DNA from: Kosakonia quasisacchari
Lineage (GTDB): Bacteria; Pseudomonadota; Gammaproteobacteria; Enterobacterales; Enterobacteriaceae
Reading direction: 5' to 3'
Assembly: GCF_004331415.1 (NCBI RefSeq)
Contig: NZ_SJOP01000026.1
Span: 1-64,000, forward strand
Length of the DNA: 64,000 bases
This document shows, piece after piece, positions 42,621 through 51,706 of this stretch (positions within the stretch are counted from its first letter, which is position 1; every line of letters begins with the position of its first letter). The notes beneath the pieces are model-generated. The model was given only the letters and a program-made list of their open reading frames with translations, had not been told where the DNA came from and ran no database searches. The position numbers and the translations under genes were made by a program.

Positions 42621-42960
42621 GAGAACTCCGTATCAAATAAATATAAGATTGGTGACACATTTAATAACGCAAACTAAAGCGAAATAATGACGTTGTTCTG
42701 AATGTAAATGGTACCACCTTGATTTTTATGATGGAATCATATGAATTGACAGAACGAGAATGAATTCGCGGATGGTAAAATACCATTATGCTTTGCGCAA
42801 CGGTAGCTTTTATTAGAAATCGATAACCGAATTGATGAGTAGATCAGATAACCACATAGCGCTTTGGTTAATATTTAGCTATTTAACGTCGTTATATGTT
42901 TGTTATATTTATTATCTCATCTTAAGGTAAATTTTCGCGATTTATCTCATTCAAGATTTG
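42621..42960. promoter_or_regulatory. Promoter region of the aryl polyene operon
   Basis: No gene in these 340 AT-rich bases. It must hold the apeA promoter (minus strand). Two related palindromes are visible: TGGTACCA at 42709-42716 and ATGGTA-AAA-TACCAT at 42772-42786. Their shared TGGTA/TACCA arms could be the operator of an unknown regulator; speculative. Confidence 0.45.
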
Positions 42961-43000
42961 AAAATAAAAACGCCCACAATCAGATGGGCGTTTTTATTTT
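42961..43000 (-). terminator. Strong terminator of yhhT (bidirectional in form)
   Basis: A perfect 16-bp inverted repeat: AAAATAAAAACGCCCA (42961-42976), 8-base loop, TGGGCGTTTTTATTTT (42985-43000). GC core flanked by A and T runs on both sides. It isolates yhhT from the aryl polyene operon. Confidence 0.95.
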
Positions 43001-43055
43001 CTTAATTCTAACAGTTATGATTACGGATATAAAACTACCCCGGTTGGTAGGTGTT

Positions 43056-44105
43056 TTATCCCGGCAGGCGGCTTTTCGGTCTGCCTGGCCCCAGTAAAAT
43101 CGCCAGCTTGCTGCCGCCGGTGGTGGTTTCCATCCAGATTTTACACACGCTGGTTAGCGGTACTGACAGCAGCATTCCTACCGGGCCAAGCAGCCATCCC
43201 CAAATCAATAAGGATAAAAACACCACCAGCGTCGACATCCCTAGGCGGTGGCCCATCATGCGGGGTTCCAGGATGTTGCCAAGCAACATGTGCACCACAA
43301 GGAACAGGCCGCCCACCAGCAAACATTCGTAAGTGCCGTTAAACAGCAGCGCCTGGATCATTGGCGGAATGGCGGAAATTACCGAGCCGATATTGGGCAC
43401 GTAATTCAGCAGGAACGCCAGTACGCCCCACATTAGCGCAAACTGTACATCCAGAAACACCAGACCGACCCAGACGATCAGGCCTGTCCACACGCTCAGC
43501 AAAGTCTTCAACGCCAGATAGTGGGAAACGCCTTTCAGCGCGCGGTGCAGCCCGGCGATATGAATTTGCGGGTTATGCAGCGCAAAGCGCAGCTTATAAG
43601 GCACATGGCGCACTTCAAAGAGCATAAACACCACGGTCATCACCAGCAGAACAATGCTGGCCATTGCGTTCGAGAGCTGGGTCGCCATCGTCGTGGCAAA
43701 GCCCATCAGCCGCTCGGAGTCCATCCGTTGCAGCATACGTTCTGGCGACATATGCAAACGAAGAAACGGCATCGCATCCTGTAACTGCATAAATTTCTTG
43801 GTGAATTCACGGTTGTACTTCGGCAGCAGCGTCATGAAGTCGTTGACTGACGCGGCAAGCACGCCGAGTAACGCGGTGAGAAAAACCAGCATCACCAGCA
43901 CCACAATACCGATCGCCACCGGGCGCGAAATACCGCGCCGGATAAACCAGGTGACCAGCGGATTGAGAACAATCGCGAAAAACAACGCCAGAAGAAGCTG
44001 CACAATAATGTCGGCCGCAGCATGAATGCCGGCCAGAATAATCACCAGCGAAGCCAGCTTTAACAGAATATGTAAACCCGCCCGATCGGGTTGAGGATGT
44101 GTCAT
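43056..44105 (-). CDS. yhhT: AI-2E family membrane protein YhhT
   Basis: 349 residues, the family size, with about eight membrane helices (LLKLASLVIILAGIHAAADI, ISRPVAIGIVVLVMLVFLTA, LVVFLSLLIWGWLLGPVGML). The C-terminal half has NYVPNIGSVISAIPPMIQAL, typical of the AI-2E/PerM group. Substrate of YhhT is unknown. Divergent from yhhS with 145 bases between, as in E. coli. Confidence 0.94.
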   Translation of the reverse strand: MTHPQPDRAGLHILLKLASLVIILAGIHAAADIIVQLLLALFFAIVLNPLVTWFIRRGISRPVAIGIVVLVMLVFLTALLGVLAASVNDFMTLLPKYNREFTKKFMQLQDAMPFLRLHMSPERMLQRMDSERLMGFATTMATQLSNAMASIVLLVMTVVFMLFEVRHVPYKLRFALHNPQIHIAGLHRALKGVSHYLALKTLLSVWTGLIVWVGLVFLDVQFALMWGVLAFLLNYVPNIGSVISAIPPMIQALLFNGTYECLLVGGLFLVVHMLLGNILEPRMMGHRLGMSTLVVFLSLLIWGWLLGPVGMLLSVPLTSVCKIWMETTTGGSKLAILLGPGRPKSRLPG

Positions 44106-44250
44106 GGTAAATTCCTTTTGTTATCGGCCCGTTAAGTGTAGTGCCCCGCCGCACCTTCGCCCGCCAGAGATATTCTTAAAGTGAATGCTGCTTTCTGTTT
44201 CATCACGTGGTAATAGTGAAACTCTGTTGTGAAAACCTGAGTAAAACTCG

Positions 44251-45447
44251 ATGCCTGAAAACGCCGCCCAACCGGCGCTAAGCGGATTGCGCCTCAATCT
44301 GCGGATTTTGTCCGTCGTTATGTTTAACTTCGCCAGTTATCTCACCATTGGCCTGCCACTGGCGGTGCTTCCCGGCTATGTCCATGACGTGATGGGTTAT
44401 AGCGCGTTTTGGGCAGGCTTGGTGATTAGCCTGCAATACTTCGCAACGCTGCTGAGTCGTCCACATGCCGGGCGCTATGCCGATCTGCTGGGGCCGAAAA
44501 AAGTGGTGATCTTTGGTTTGTGCGGCGCGTTTCTCAGCGGCCTGAGTTATCTGCTGGCGGGCGTAGGCGGTACGGCGAGCGTGCCGGGTTTACTTCTGCT
44601 GTGTCTGGGGCGCGTGATTCTCGGTATCGGTCAGAGTTTCGCTGGAACCGGTGCGTCGCTCTGGGGTGTGGGTGTGGTGGGGTCGATACACATCGGCCGG
44701 GTGATTTCCTGGAACGGCATCGCCACCTATGGCGCGATGGCAATCGGCGCACCGCTCGGTGTGGTCTGTTATCAGTACGGCGGACTGCAGGGGCTCTCGC
44801 TGACAATTATGGGCGTGGCGCTGTTGGCAATACTACTGGCGTTGCCACGGGCGGCGGTGAAAGGCAGTAAAGGCAAGCCGCTGCCATTTCGTGCCGTGCT
44901 GGGGCGCGTCTGGCTGTACGGGATGGCGCTGGCGCTGGGTACTGCTGGTTTTGGCGTCATCGCCACGTTTATTACCCTCTATTACGATGCCAAAGGCTGG
45001 GAAGATGCGGCGTTTGCTCTCACCCTTTTTAGCTGTGCCTTTGTTGGCGCGCGTCTGCTGTTCCCGAATGGAATTAATCGCTTCGGCGGTATAAATGTGG
45101 CGATGCTCTGTTTTGTGGTCGAAACCCTTGGGCTGGTGCTGGTTGGTCTGGCCGTGGAGCCGTGGATGGCGAAGCTCGGCGTATTCCTCGCCGGGGCCGG
45201 TTTCTCGCTGGTATTCCCGGCGTTGGGTGTGGTCACAGTCAAAGCGGTGCCGCAGCAAAACCAGGGTTCTGCGCTGGCAACGTACACGGTGTTTATGGAT
45301 TTATCGCTGGGGATAACCGGGCCGCTGGCGGGGTTGCTGATGGCATGGGCGGGTGTCTCGGCTATCTATTTCGCCGCGGCAGGACTGGTGATAACAGCCT
45401 TACTGCTGGCCTGGCGGCTGAAGTACAAGCCGGTGGTGAGCGAATAG
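44251..45447 (+). CDS. yhhS: MFS transporter YhhS
   Basis: 398 residues, 12 predicted helices. Clearly the E. coli YhhS homologue (SYLTIGLPLAVLPGYVHDVM, FATLLSRPHAGRYADLLGPK, LGRVILGIGQSFAGTG). The MFS loop 2-3 motif is RPHAGRYADLLGPKK. Substrate uncertain; YhhS has been linked to resistance to some small molecules. A strong terminator follows. Confidence 0.95.
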   Translation: MPENAAQPALSGLRLNLRILSVVMFNFASYLTIGLPLAVLPGYVHDVMGYSAFWAGLVISLQYFATLLSRPHAGRYADLLGPKKVVIFGLCGAFLSGLSYLLAGVGGTASVPGLLLLCLGRVILGIGQSFAGTGASLWGVGVVGSIHIGRVISWNGIATYGAMAIGAPLGVVCYQYGGLQGLSLTIMGVALLAILLALPRAAVKGSKGKPLPFRAVLGRVWLYGMALALGTAGFGVIATFITLYYDAKGWEDAAFALTLFSCAFVGARLLFPNGINRFGGINVAMLCFVVETLGLVLVGLAVEPWMAKLGVFLAGAGFSLVFPALGVVTVKAVPQQNQGSALATYTVFMDLSLGITGPLAGLLMAWAGVSAIYFAAAGLVITALLLAWRLKYKPVVSE

Positions 45448-45448
45448 T

Positions 45449-45476
45449 AAAAAGGGAACCTTCAGGTTCCCTTTTT
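45449..45476 (+). terminator. Terminator between yhhS and dcrB (bidirectional)
   Basis: AAAAAGGGAACC-TTCA-GGTTCCCTTTTT, a perfect 12-bp stem with a 4-base loop and A/T tails on both sides, lying between the convergent yhhS and dcrB. Confidence 0.96.
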
Positions 45477-45492
45477 CATGTTCTGCGCGGCC

Positions 45493-46050
45493 TTATTTCA
45501 CCACGATAGTGTTGATAATGTTTTCCGCCGTGGTCTGCGCTTGCTGCTGGTTATCCGCTGGCAGCGTCACCTGGATGGTCAGCAGTTTGTCATCAACTTT
45601 ACCCAGCACCACAGAAGACCAGGCAGTCTGGCCTTTGGCAGAGATAATACTGTCGAGCTGTTGCAGAGTCTGGCCTTTCAATTCGATGGATTTGTTAGTG
45701 ACCACCTGCAACTGCGGGTCGCGGCTGCGTTGTTGCTCTTCCAGACGTTTTGCCAGCGCGCTTAACTCTTCTGTAGTATTGTCGCCGACAATCACAATCA
45801 CCGCTTTCTGACCGGTGGCATCGGAATATACGTGCATATTATTGGACTGCGTGCCCAGTTTGCCGCTCTGATCGGTCATATCTGCAGGCAGCGAGAAGCT
45901 GAGTTTACCGTCGAGCAGGGTTACCGGTTGACCGCTGGCGTTGCTTTCGGCGGCAGCGCCCTGAACGGGCTTTTTGCTGTCGCTGTTATCACAGGCAGCC
46001 AGCCCAACAACCAGCAGGCCGATACCGACATATTTCACCAGATTGCGCAT
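45493..46050 (-). CDS. dcrB: DcrB lipoprotein
   Basis: 185 residues from ATG 46050, the size of E. coli DcrB. Lipoprotein-like signal MRNLVKYVGIGLLVVGLAAC (lipobox LAAC). The mature domain contains VTLLDGKLSFSLPADMTDQS and TAWSSVVLGKVDDKLLTIQV. DcrB is known as a host factor needed by phages C1 and C6 and affects envelope lipoprotein handling. A longer frame (46104) lacks a ribosome-binding site. Confidence 0.94.
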   Translation of the reverse strand: MRNLVKYVGIGLLVVGLAACDNSDSKKPVQGAAAESNASGQPVTLLDGKLSFSLPADMTDQSGKLGTQSNNMHVYSDATGQKAVIVIVGDNTTEELSALAKRLEEQQRSRDPQLQVVTNKSIELKGQTLQQLDSIISAKGQTAWSSVVLGKVDDKLLTIQVTLPADNQQQAQTTAENIINTIVVK

Positions 46051-46122
46051 TGACTTCTTCCTTTCAATAAACAGCCATAACGGCTCATCGGCGCATCTTA
46101 TCACATCTGATAAGCCGTACCT

Positions 46123-46788
46123 TTAACTCGCCTGTAACGCGCTAATTTCAGATTTGTCTGCCAGTCTTTTCAGCAACATATTCAACAACACACCGTACAT
46201 CGGCAGGAAGAAAGCGATGCTGATAAGCACTTTGAAGCTGTAATCCACCAGCGCGATTTCCGTCCAGTGCTGCGCCATAAAGGCATCCGGGCTGTGCCAG
46301 AAAGCGATAAAGAAAAACGCAGCGGTGTCGCTGGCGTTACCAAACACGGTGGATGCGGCGGGCGCGAGCCACCAGCGGCGATTCTGGCGCAGGCGGTTAA
46401 AGACATGCACATCGAGAATTTGCCCCAGTGCGTAAGCCATAAAGCTTGCGGTGGCGATACGGGCGACAAACAAATTGAAGTGCATCAGCGCGCCGAAACC
46501 TTGCCAACTGCCCATGTAGAACAGTGAGGAGATGACGTAAGAGGCTAATAGCGCAGGCACCATCACCGCGAAGATAATTCGCCGGGCCAATGGCGCGCCG
46601 AAAATACGCACGGTTAAATCCGTTGCCAGGAAGATAAACGGGAAACTAAATGCGCCCCAGGTGGTATGGAAACCAAAGATGGAAACCGGCAACTGTACCA
46701 GGTAGTTACTGGAGATGATCACCAGAAGATGAAAAAGCGAAAGCCAGAACAGCGCCTTCATGCGCTGCGCGTTTGAAAAATGCGTCAT
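46123..46788 (-). CDS. yhhQ: Queuosine precursor transporter YhhQ
   Basis: 221 residues from ATG 46788. Integral-membrane protein of the VUT/COG1738 family with six helices (MKALFWLSLFHLLVIISSNY, FPFIFLATDLTVRIFG, STVFGNASDTAAFFFIAFWH). In E. coli it imports the queuosine precursors preQ0 and preQ1 for tRNA modification. The AAAAAGG ribosome-binding site is 7 bases before the ATG and lies inside a preQ1-I-like RNA (46796-46826), so translation is probably repressed by preQ1. The upstream in-frame extension to 46887 is rejected. Confidence 0.95.
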   Translation of the reverse strand: MTHFSNAQRMKALFWLSLFHLLVIISSNYLVQLPVSIFGFHTTWGAFSFPFIFLATDLTVRIFGAPLARRIIFAVMVPALLASYVISSLFYMGSWQGFGALMHFNLFVARIATASFMAYALGQILDVHVFNRLRQNRRWWLAPAASTVFGNASDTAAFFFIAFWHSPDAFMAQHWTEIALVDYSFKVLISIAFFLPMYGVLLNMLLKRLADKSEISALQAS

Positions 46789-46795
46789 ATTGTGA

Positions 46796-46826
46796 CCTTT
46801 TTGGTAAATGGGGTGAGGGAACCCAG
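46796..46826 (-). ncRNA. preQ1-I-like riboswitch in the yhhQ leader
   Basis: Read on the minus strand, the leader has CTGGGTTCCCTCACCCC followed by ATTTACCAAAAAGG. It can form the small H-type pseudoknot of preQ1 class I: P1 by TGGG with CCCA, a C-rich loop (TTCCCTCA), an A-rich tail, and AGG pairing with the loop CCC/CCT. The published T. tengcongensis aptamer has the same layout and near-identical arms. The tail AGG is the ribosome-binding site of yhhQ, so ligand binding would block translation. The downstream gene imports preQ1/preQ0, which fits. Call by eye, no covariance score. Confidence 0.78.
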
Positions 46827-46975
46827 TACTTTTTATGCTCTGACAAGCAGAGCCGCCGCATAATACTGCAATCTGAGTGGGATGCAATGGTTAATTTTAG
46901 CGCAATCGTTAACCTCGCTTGCGTCACAAAAAAGGCGGCGTAAACTAATGCGGTTTTTTCCCTTGCGAGATGAAG

Positions 46976-47221
46976 ATGACCGATCCGTTTTCCACCGCCG
47001 ACCATACGCTGGATGCTCAGGGCTTACGCTGCCCGGAGCCGGTGATGATGGTGCGCAAAACTGTGCGCAATATGCAAATTGGCGAAACGTTGCTGATTAT
47101 CGCCGACGATCCGGCAACTACCCGCGATATTCCCGGCTTTTGCCGTTTTATGGAACATGAGCTGGTCGCCGGGCAAACCGAATCACTGCCGTACCGTTAT
47201 CTGGTGCGTAAGAACCATTAA
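46976..47221 (+). CDS. tusA: Sulfurtransferase TusA (SirA)
   Basis: 81 residues, as in E. coli. Transfers persulfide sulfur from IscS to the TusBCD relay for 2-thiouridine in tRNA. Catalytic Cys in LDAQGLRCPEPVMMVRK; ending PYRYLVRKNH. An in-frame ATG two codons upstream (46970) is possible, but MTDPFS matches the family start. Convergent with zntA, overlapping by 4 bases. Confidence 0.97.
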   Translation: MTDPFSTADHTLDAQGLRCPEPVMMVRKTVRNMQIGETLLIIADDPATTRDIPGFCRFMEHELVAGQTESLPYRYLVRKNH

Positions 47222-49434
47222 TCTTTGGTGCGCAACAGGCGCAGCGCGTTGGCTGTTACCAGCACCGTTGCGCCCGTATCTGCCAGCACCGCCAGCCACA
47301 GACCGGTAATTCCCAGCAGCGTTGTCACCAGAAAAATCGCTTTCAAGCCGAGCGCCATGGCGATGTTCTGGCGAATATTGCTGTGCGTGGCGCGCGCCAG
47401 GTGAATCATCTGCCCAAGGCCGACCAGCCGGTTATGCGTGAGCGCGGCGTCGGCGGTTTCCAGCGCCACATCTGTCCCGCTACCCATTGCGATACCGATA
47501 GTTGCGGCTTTCATCGCGGGTGCATCGTTAATGCCGTCACCGACCATCGCCAGCGGCGCTTGCTGGTTGAGCGCGCGTACCGCATCGACTTTATCTTCCG
47601 GCAGCAACCCGGCGCGAAAATCCAGCCCCAGTTCACCCGCAATCGCCGCTGCGGCGCGTGGGTTGTCGCCGGTGAGGATCACGCCTTGTACGCCGAGTGC
47701 ATGCAGGGCGGCAACGGCTTCTTTGGCGTCGTCGCGCAGCGTATCTTGCAAGCCGATGGAACCGATAACCTCGCCGTCGCGCTGCACCACCACCACGGTT
47801 TGCCCACGGCTTTCCTGCTGCGCGATCTGTGCCAACACGGTGTCGTGAAGTGCACCTTGCGGCAGTTTGTCCGGCGCGCTGATAAGCACCCGCTGCCCGG
47901 CGATATTCGCCTCAATACCTTTACCCGCCAGCGCGCGCTGCTCTGTTGCTTCAGGAATCATCAGCTTACGTCGCTGTGCTTCCTGCACAATGGCCAGCGC
48001 CAGCGGGTGGGTAGAGCCCTGTTCAATAGCGGCGCTGAGCGCCAGCAATTCCGCTTCTTCTGTACCGGCTAATGGCGTGATCGCGGCGACTTGCGGTTTG
48101 CCGACGGTCAGCGTGCCGGTTTTATCAAACGCCACCTGACGAATGTCGCCGAGCTGCTCTAGCGCTGCGCCACCTTTAATCAACGCGCCGCGACGTGCCG
48201 CTGCCGCAAGGCCAGAGGTGATCGCCGCTGGCGTGGAGATAACCAGCGCGCACGGACAGCCAATCAGCAACAACGCCAGCCCTTTGTAGATCCACGCCAG
48301 CCACGGTTGCGCAAACAAAAGCGGTGGTACGATGGCGACCAGCAGCGCCACGGCCATAATGGCCGGGGTGTAGATACGGCTGAAACGGTCAATAAAACGC
48401 TCAATCGGCGCGCGGCGCTCTTCTGCTTCTTCAATCAGTTTCAGAATGCGGTCAATCGCGCTTTCACCCGGTTTAGAGACCACTTCAAGCTGCACCAGAC
48501 GGTCAACGCTGGTGGCACCTGCGGGCACGCTTTCACCTTGTGTGCGCTCAACCGGCACGGATTCGCCCGTTAAGGCGCTTTCATCAAAGCTGGCAAATGC
48601 CGAGACCAGCCGACCATCCGCAGGCAAACGTCCGCCCGCCGGAACTTCAATAACATCACCCGGTTGTAGCTCGCTTGCCGCGACACGCTGGCGCTCGCCG
48701 TTGCTCAGGCGAGTTGCTGTATCCGGTTTTAACGCCATTAACGCGCTGACACCGCGCCGCGCACGGCTGGCGGCCCAGCCTTCAAGCCGCTCGCCAATTA
48801 AAAACAGCAGCAGCACCATCGCTGCTTCTGCCGTCGCGCCAATGAACAGCGCGCCGATGGCTGCCACGCTCATTAAGGTTTCGATGGCGAACCAACTGCC
48901 GCTTTTCATTAAGCGCAGCGCCTGGCGGGCAATCGGCCACAGCCCGACCAGCGTAGTAGCGATAAACGCCGTCTGGCCGAACGGGTGGTTAATCTGTTCC
49001 AGTCCCCAACTGAGCACCATCATCGTGATTAAGATGAGAAGCGGCAGGTTTTCGCGCAGCCGTGAGGTTTCTGGCGCAGGTGCACTTTCACTGCGCAGTT
49101 GATACCCGGCCTGTTGCACGGCGTGTTCTACGCGCTCACGCACATCTTTTTGCGCAATGACAATAAGTTTTTCGGTAGCAAAGGTGACCTGAACCTGGCC
49201 GATGTCTTCAACTTGGCGCACAGCATTTTCCACTTTGCGGGCGCAGGCGGCGCAATCCATGCCGGAGACTTGCCAGCTATAGCGTTCGCCCTCGGCAGCA
49301 ATTTCAGGTATTTCGCGCTCTTCGCAGTGGTCGTCGGCGCAGCAGGACGCGGTTTTTTCTTCTATCGGGCGCAGTTTAACCGCCGCGAATTGCGGCGCTT
49401 TTTTCAACTCAGGCGATGTGTTGGGGGTTGGCAT
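47218..49434 (-). CDS. zntA: Zn(II)/Cd(II)/Pb(II) exporting P1B-type ATPase ZntA
   Basis: 738 residues. Inner-membrane efflux pump. N-terminal metal-binding region with ASCCADDHCEE near residue 30 and SGMDCAACARKV (Cys61, Cys64); the transmembrane metal site CPC in LIGCPCALVISTPAAI; phosphorylation Asp in AFDKTGTLTVGK; STHPLALAIV (HP locus) and MVGDGINDAPAM hinge. The promoter carries a ZntR operator (49480-49501), so expression follows zinc. Confidence 0.97.
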   Translation of the reverse strand: MPTPNTSPELKKAPQFAAVKLRPIEEKTASCCADDHCEEREIPEIAAEGERYSWQVSGMDCAACARKVENAVRQVEDIGQVQVTFATEKLIVIAQKDVRERVEHAVQQAGYQLRSESAPAPETSRLRENLPLLILITMMVLSWGLEQINHPFGQTAFIATTLVGLWPIARQALRLMKSGSWFAIETLMSVAAIGALFIGATAEAAMVLLLFLIGERLEGWAASRARRGVSALMALKPDTATRLSNGERQRVAASELQPGDVIEVPAGGRLPADGRLVSAFASFDESALTGESVPVERTQGESVPAGATSVDRLVQLEVVSKPGESAIDRILKLIEEAEERRAPIERFIDRFSRIYTPAIMAVALLVAIVPPLLFAQPWLAWIYKGLALLLIGCPCALVISTPAAITSGLAAAARRGALIKGGAALEQLGDIRQVAFDKTGTLTVGKPQVAAITPLAGTEEAELLALSAAIEQGSTHPLALAIVQEAQRRKLMIPEATEQRALAGKGIEANIAGQRVLISAPDKLPQGALHDTVLAQIAQQESRGQTVVVVQRDGEVIGSIGLQDTLRDDAKEAVAALHALGVQGVILTGDNPRAAAAIAGELGLDFRAGLLPEDKVDAVRALNQQAPLAMVGDGINDAPAMKAATIGIAMGSGTDVALETADAALTHNRLVGLGQMIHLARATHSNIRQNIAMALGLKAIFLVTTLLGITGLWLAVLADTGATVLVTANALRLLRTKD

Positions 49435-49479
49435 AGCATCCTCCGGTGAATGATAATTTTCTCATTAATCGGAGTATGC

Positions 49480-49501
49480 ACTCTGGAGTCGACTCCAGAG
49501 T
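49480..49501 (-). promoter_or_regulatory. ZntR operator in the zntA promoter
   Basis: A perfect 22-bp palindrome made of ACTCTGGAGTC and its complement GACTCCAGAGT, the same as the known E. coli zntA operator. On the minus strand it sits between TTGACT (-35, 49499-49504) and CATACT (-10), a 20-base spacer, the overlong spacing that MerR-type activators such as ZntR correct when bound to zinc. Confidence 0.96.
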
Positions 49502-49509
49502 CAAGCCTT

Positions 49510-50136
49510 TTAAATATACAACGAACGGACAATCAAAAAGTGACCGGCGAAGTAGCAGGCGGAGGCGATGGCGTTATCGGCGCTAAAGCGTTTGCGGTAG
49601 TGGCTACCTAACCAGACCACGTTGCCAATCAGCAGCAACGATGCGCCAACGAAAGCCGACAATGCCGGGCTGGTCGGACGGAAAAACCACAGCTCGCCTG
49701 CCAGCCACACCATTACCAGCGTCATGGCGATAAAGGTACAGACCGCCATACGCAACTCTTCGAGGCGCGACCAGATCACGGCCACCAACAGCGCGCCGAT
49801 AATCAGCAACGCCACCGGCAGCGGCCAGAAGAACGAGAGCGTCATCTGGCTGGCGAAATAGATGGTATAGAGCAGATGCGCGAGGAAAAACGCACCGATG
49901 GCGTAGAGCAGTTTTTGCCTCGGTAGCAGGGTGAGCGCGTCACCAACCAGCGAGGCGCACAGACCCGCCAGTACCAGGTAACTAATGGCATCGAACATAG
50001 GCGCTTGCCAGGCCAGTAACAGCAGGAGTAAGAGCGTAACGGGTTTGAAAACCCAGCGCTGCCAGACCGGGCCACGATACGAAGCATCGACATATAACCA
50101 GGCGGAAAGGCAGACAGCAATAAATGACCACAGCAT
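49510..50136 (-). CDS. yhhN: Membrane protein YhhN (TMEM86/lysoplasmalogenase-like)
   Basis: 208 residues, eight predicted helices, same length as E. coli YhhN (MLWSFIAVCLSAWLYVDASY, LVGDALTLLPRQKLLYAIGA, LGSHYRKRFSADNAIASACY). The family includes animal TMEM86 lysoplasmalogenases; activity in bacteria is not firmly shown. Its end lies 8 bases from the ZntR operator. Confidence 0.95.
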   Translation of the reverse strand: MLWSFIAVCLSAWLYVDASYRGPVWQRWVFKPVTLLLLLLLAWQAPMFDAISYLVLAGLCASLVGDALTLLPRQKLLYAIGAFFLAHLLYTIYFASQMTLSFFWPLPVALLIIGALLVAVIWSRLEELRMAVCTFIAMTLVMVWLAGELWFFRPTSPALSAFVGASLLLIGNVVWLGSHYRKRFSADNAIASACYFAGHFLIVRSLYI

Positions 50137-50265
50137 AATTAAGTCCCTGTATCTGTTATTGTTGCGTAAATCTCTCTTACTCAGTGTAGTGGCGGGAAAA
50201 GGAGGATGACAACGCTATTTCCGCCGCGATAAGCTCAATTCCGCTTTTTCCGACAGGTATTCGCC

Positions 50266-50631
50266 ATGAGTAAACCCCCGCTTTTTTTCATTATCGTCGT
50301 TGGATTGATTGTGGTTTTTGCCGCTTTCCGCTTTGTACAGCAGCGGCGCGAAAACGCCGAAAACGATAGTGCGCCGCAACAGCAAAAAAGTGTGGTGGTG
50401 AGCAACAAGCGGGAAAAACCGCTTAATCCGCGTCGTTCTCGCCAGCAACAGGTTACGCCAGCGGGAACCGCCATGCGTTATGACGTGAGTTTTAAACCGC
50501 AAACCGGCGGGCTGGAGATGCGTTTTCGCCTCGAGGCGCAGCAATATAATGCACTGTCGGTGGGGGACAGAGGCGTGCTGCGTTACCAGGGATCGCGCTT
50601 TGTGGATTTTACGCCGGAAGCAGCCCGGTAA
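50266..50631 (+). CDS. yhhM: DUF2500 membrane-anchored protein YhhM
   Basis: 121 residues. One N-terminal membrane helix (PLFFIIVVGLIVVFAAFRFV) followed by a charged linker (REKPLNPRRSRQQQ) and a small beta-rich domain (MRYDVSFKPQTGGLEMRFRL). Matches E. coli YhhM. Function unknown. Convergent with yhhL. Confidence 0.93.
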   Translation: MSKPPLFFIIVVGLIVVFAAFRFVQQRRENAENDSAPQQQKSVVVSNKREKPLNPRRSRQQQVTPAGTAMRYDVSFKPQTGGLEMRFRLEAQQYNALSVGDRGVLRYQGSRFVDFTPEAAR

Positions 50632-50655
50632 GCATGACGCCTCCGGGCGGTGGGG

Positions 50656-50931
50656 CTATTTCTTCGCTTTTAATTTCTTCTGCCAGATAAGCAGCTCAAA
50701 TACGCCGAAGAGAAAAACACGGATCTGCTCCGCTTTGCTCATTTGCGGGCCGTCTTTCGGTAGCGCCGTTTTCAGCATGGTGGCTTGCAGCGCATGCATA
50801 AACACAGTGAAAACAAGCGCCACGTTGACGAAAATATTCAGCGGACGCGGAAAAGGCTTAATCAGGTTCAGAATCAGAAACGCCCAGATGCAGAGCATCA
50901 ACAGACGTCCGAGGTTAATCAACAGCGGCAT
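50656..50931 (-). CDS. yhhL: DUF1145 family membrane protein YhhL
   Basis: 91 residues, two membrane helices (LINLGRLLMLCIWAFLILNL and IFVNVALVFTVFMHALQATM) and a basic end (WQKKLKAKK). E. coli YhhL homologue, function unknown. Its start overlaps the end of rsmD by 17 bases, so the two are co-transcribed. Confidence 0.93.
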   Translation of the reverse strand: MPLLINLGRLLMLCIWAFLILNLIKPFPRPLNIFVNVALVFTVFMHALQATMLKTALPKDGPQMSKAEQIRVFLFGVFELLIWQKKLKAKK

Positions 50932-51517
50932 GCTTCTCTCCTTGTGCTTCGCGGTGATACAAACGATATGCTACCTGCCCGGCGACTTTTTCCCGGTGCA
51001 GTTGCCAGTGTGCGGGTACGGGCGGTAATCCATTTTCAACTTCGCTTTCGATATAGATCAGCGCTTCATCTGCGAGCCAGCCGTTGGTTTCGAGCAGGCG
51101 CACAGTCTCTTCCAGCATCCCTTTACGAAACGGTGGGTCAATGAAAGCAATATTGTGCGGTGAGCCGGGACTGGCTAAAAATGTCAGCGTGTTGGTGTTG
51201 ACCACTTTCGCGTTGGTGGCTTTCAGCGTTGCCAGATTTTGCTGTAACTGCTGCGCGACGCTGCGCTCCATTTCCAGCAAGGTTGCGCTGGCGGCGTAGC
51301 GAGAAAGCGCTTCGAGCCCCAGCGCACCGCTGCCGGCGAAGCAATCGAGACAGTGGGCGTCTACCATTGACGGTGCCAGCCAGTTGAATAAGGTTTCACG
51401 CACGCGATCGGTGGTCGGGCGCAGGCCGGGGCTGTCCGGAACCGGTAATTTACGGCCCCGCCACTGGCCGCCAATAATGCGGATCTGGCCGGTGGCGTTA
51501 CGGGTAGGTTTCTTCAT
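50915..51517 (-). CDS. rsmD: 16S rRNA (guanine966-N2)-methyltransferase RsmD
   Basis: 200 residues from ATG 51517, the start that matches E. coli (MKKP, then GQIRIIGGQWRGRKL); upstream ATGs at 51538 and 51535 are possible. SAM site LDCFAGSGALGLEALSR and catalytic motif NIAFIDPPFRKGML (DPPF, amino-methyltransferase type IV). Methylates G966 of 16S rRNA. Divergent from ftsY. Confidence 0.96.
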   Translation of the reverse strand: MKKPTRNATGQIRIIGGQWRGRKLPVPDSPGLRPTTDRVRETLFNWLAPSMVDAHCLDCFAGSGALGLEALSRYAASATLLEMERSVAQQLQQNLATLKATNAKVVNTNTLTFLASPGSPHNIAFIDPPFRKGMLEETVRLLETNGWLADEALIYIESEVENGLPPVPAHWQLHREKVAGQVAYRLYHREAQGEKHAAVD

Positions 51518-51706
51518 GGTTATCGCTTTGCTCATCATTTCGGCCTGCTATTCTAACGGTCTGACGAATGACGTTAAACCCTAATCCTCAGGCCGTGATG
51601 CGAGTTGAGGAAAGTGATAGACTATCCGACTAATTAACAAATGTTTTCAGTCCCGGCTGTGCAGACGGACTGCGCTATGAAACAACAGCGAGGAGTGTAG
51701 TCGCCA

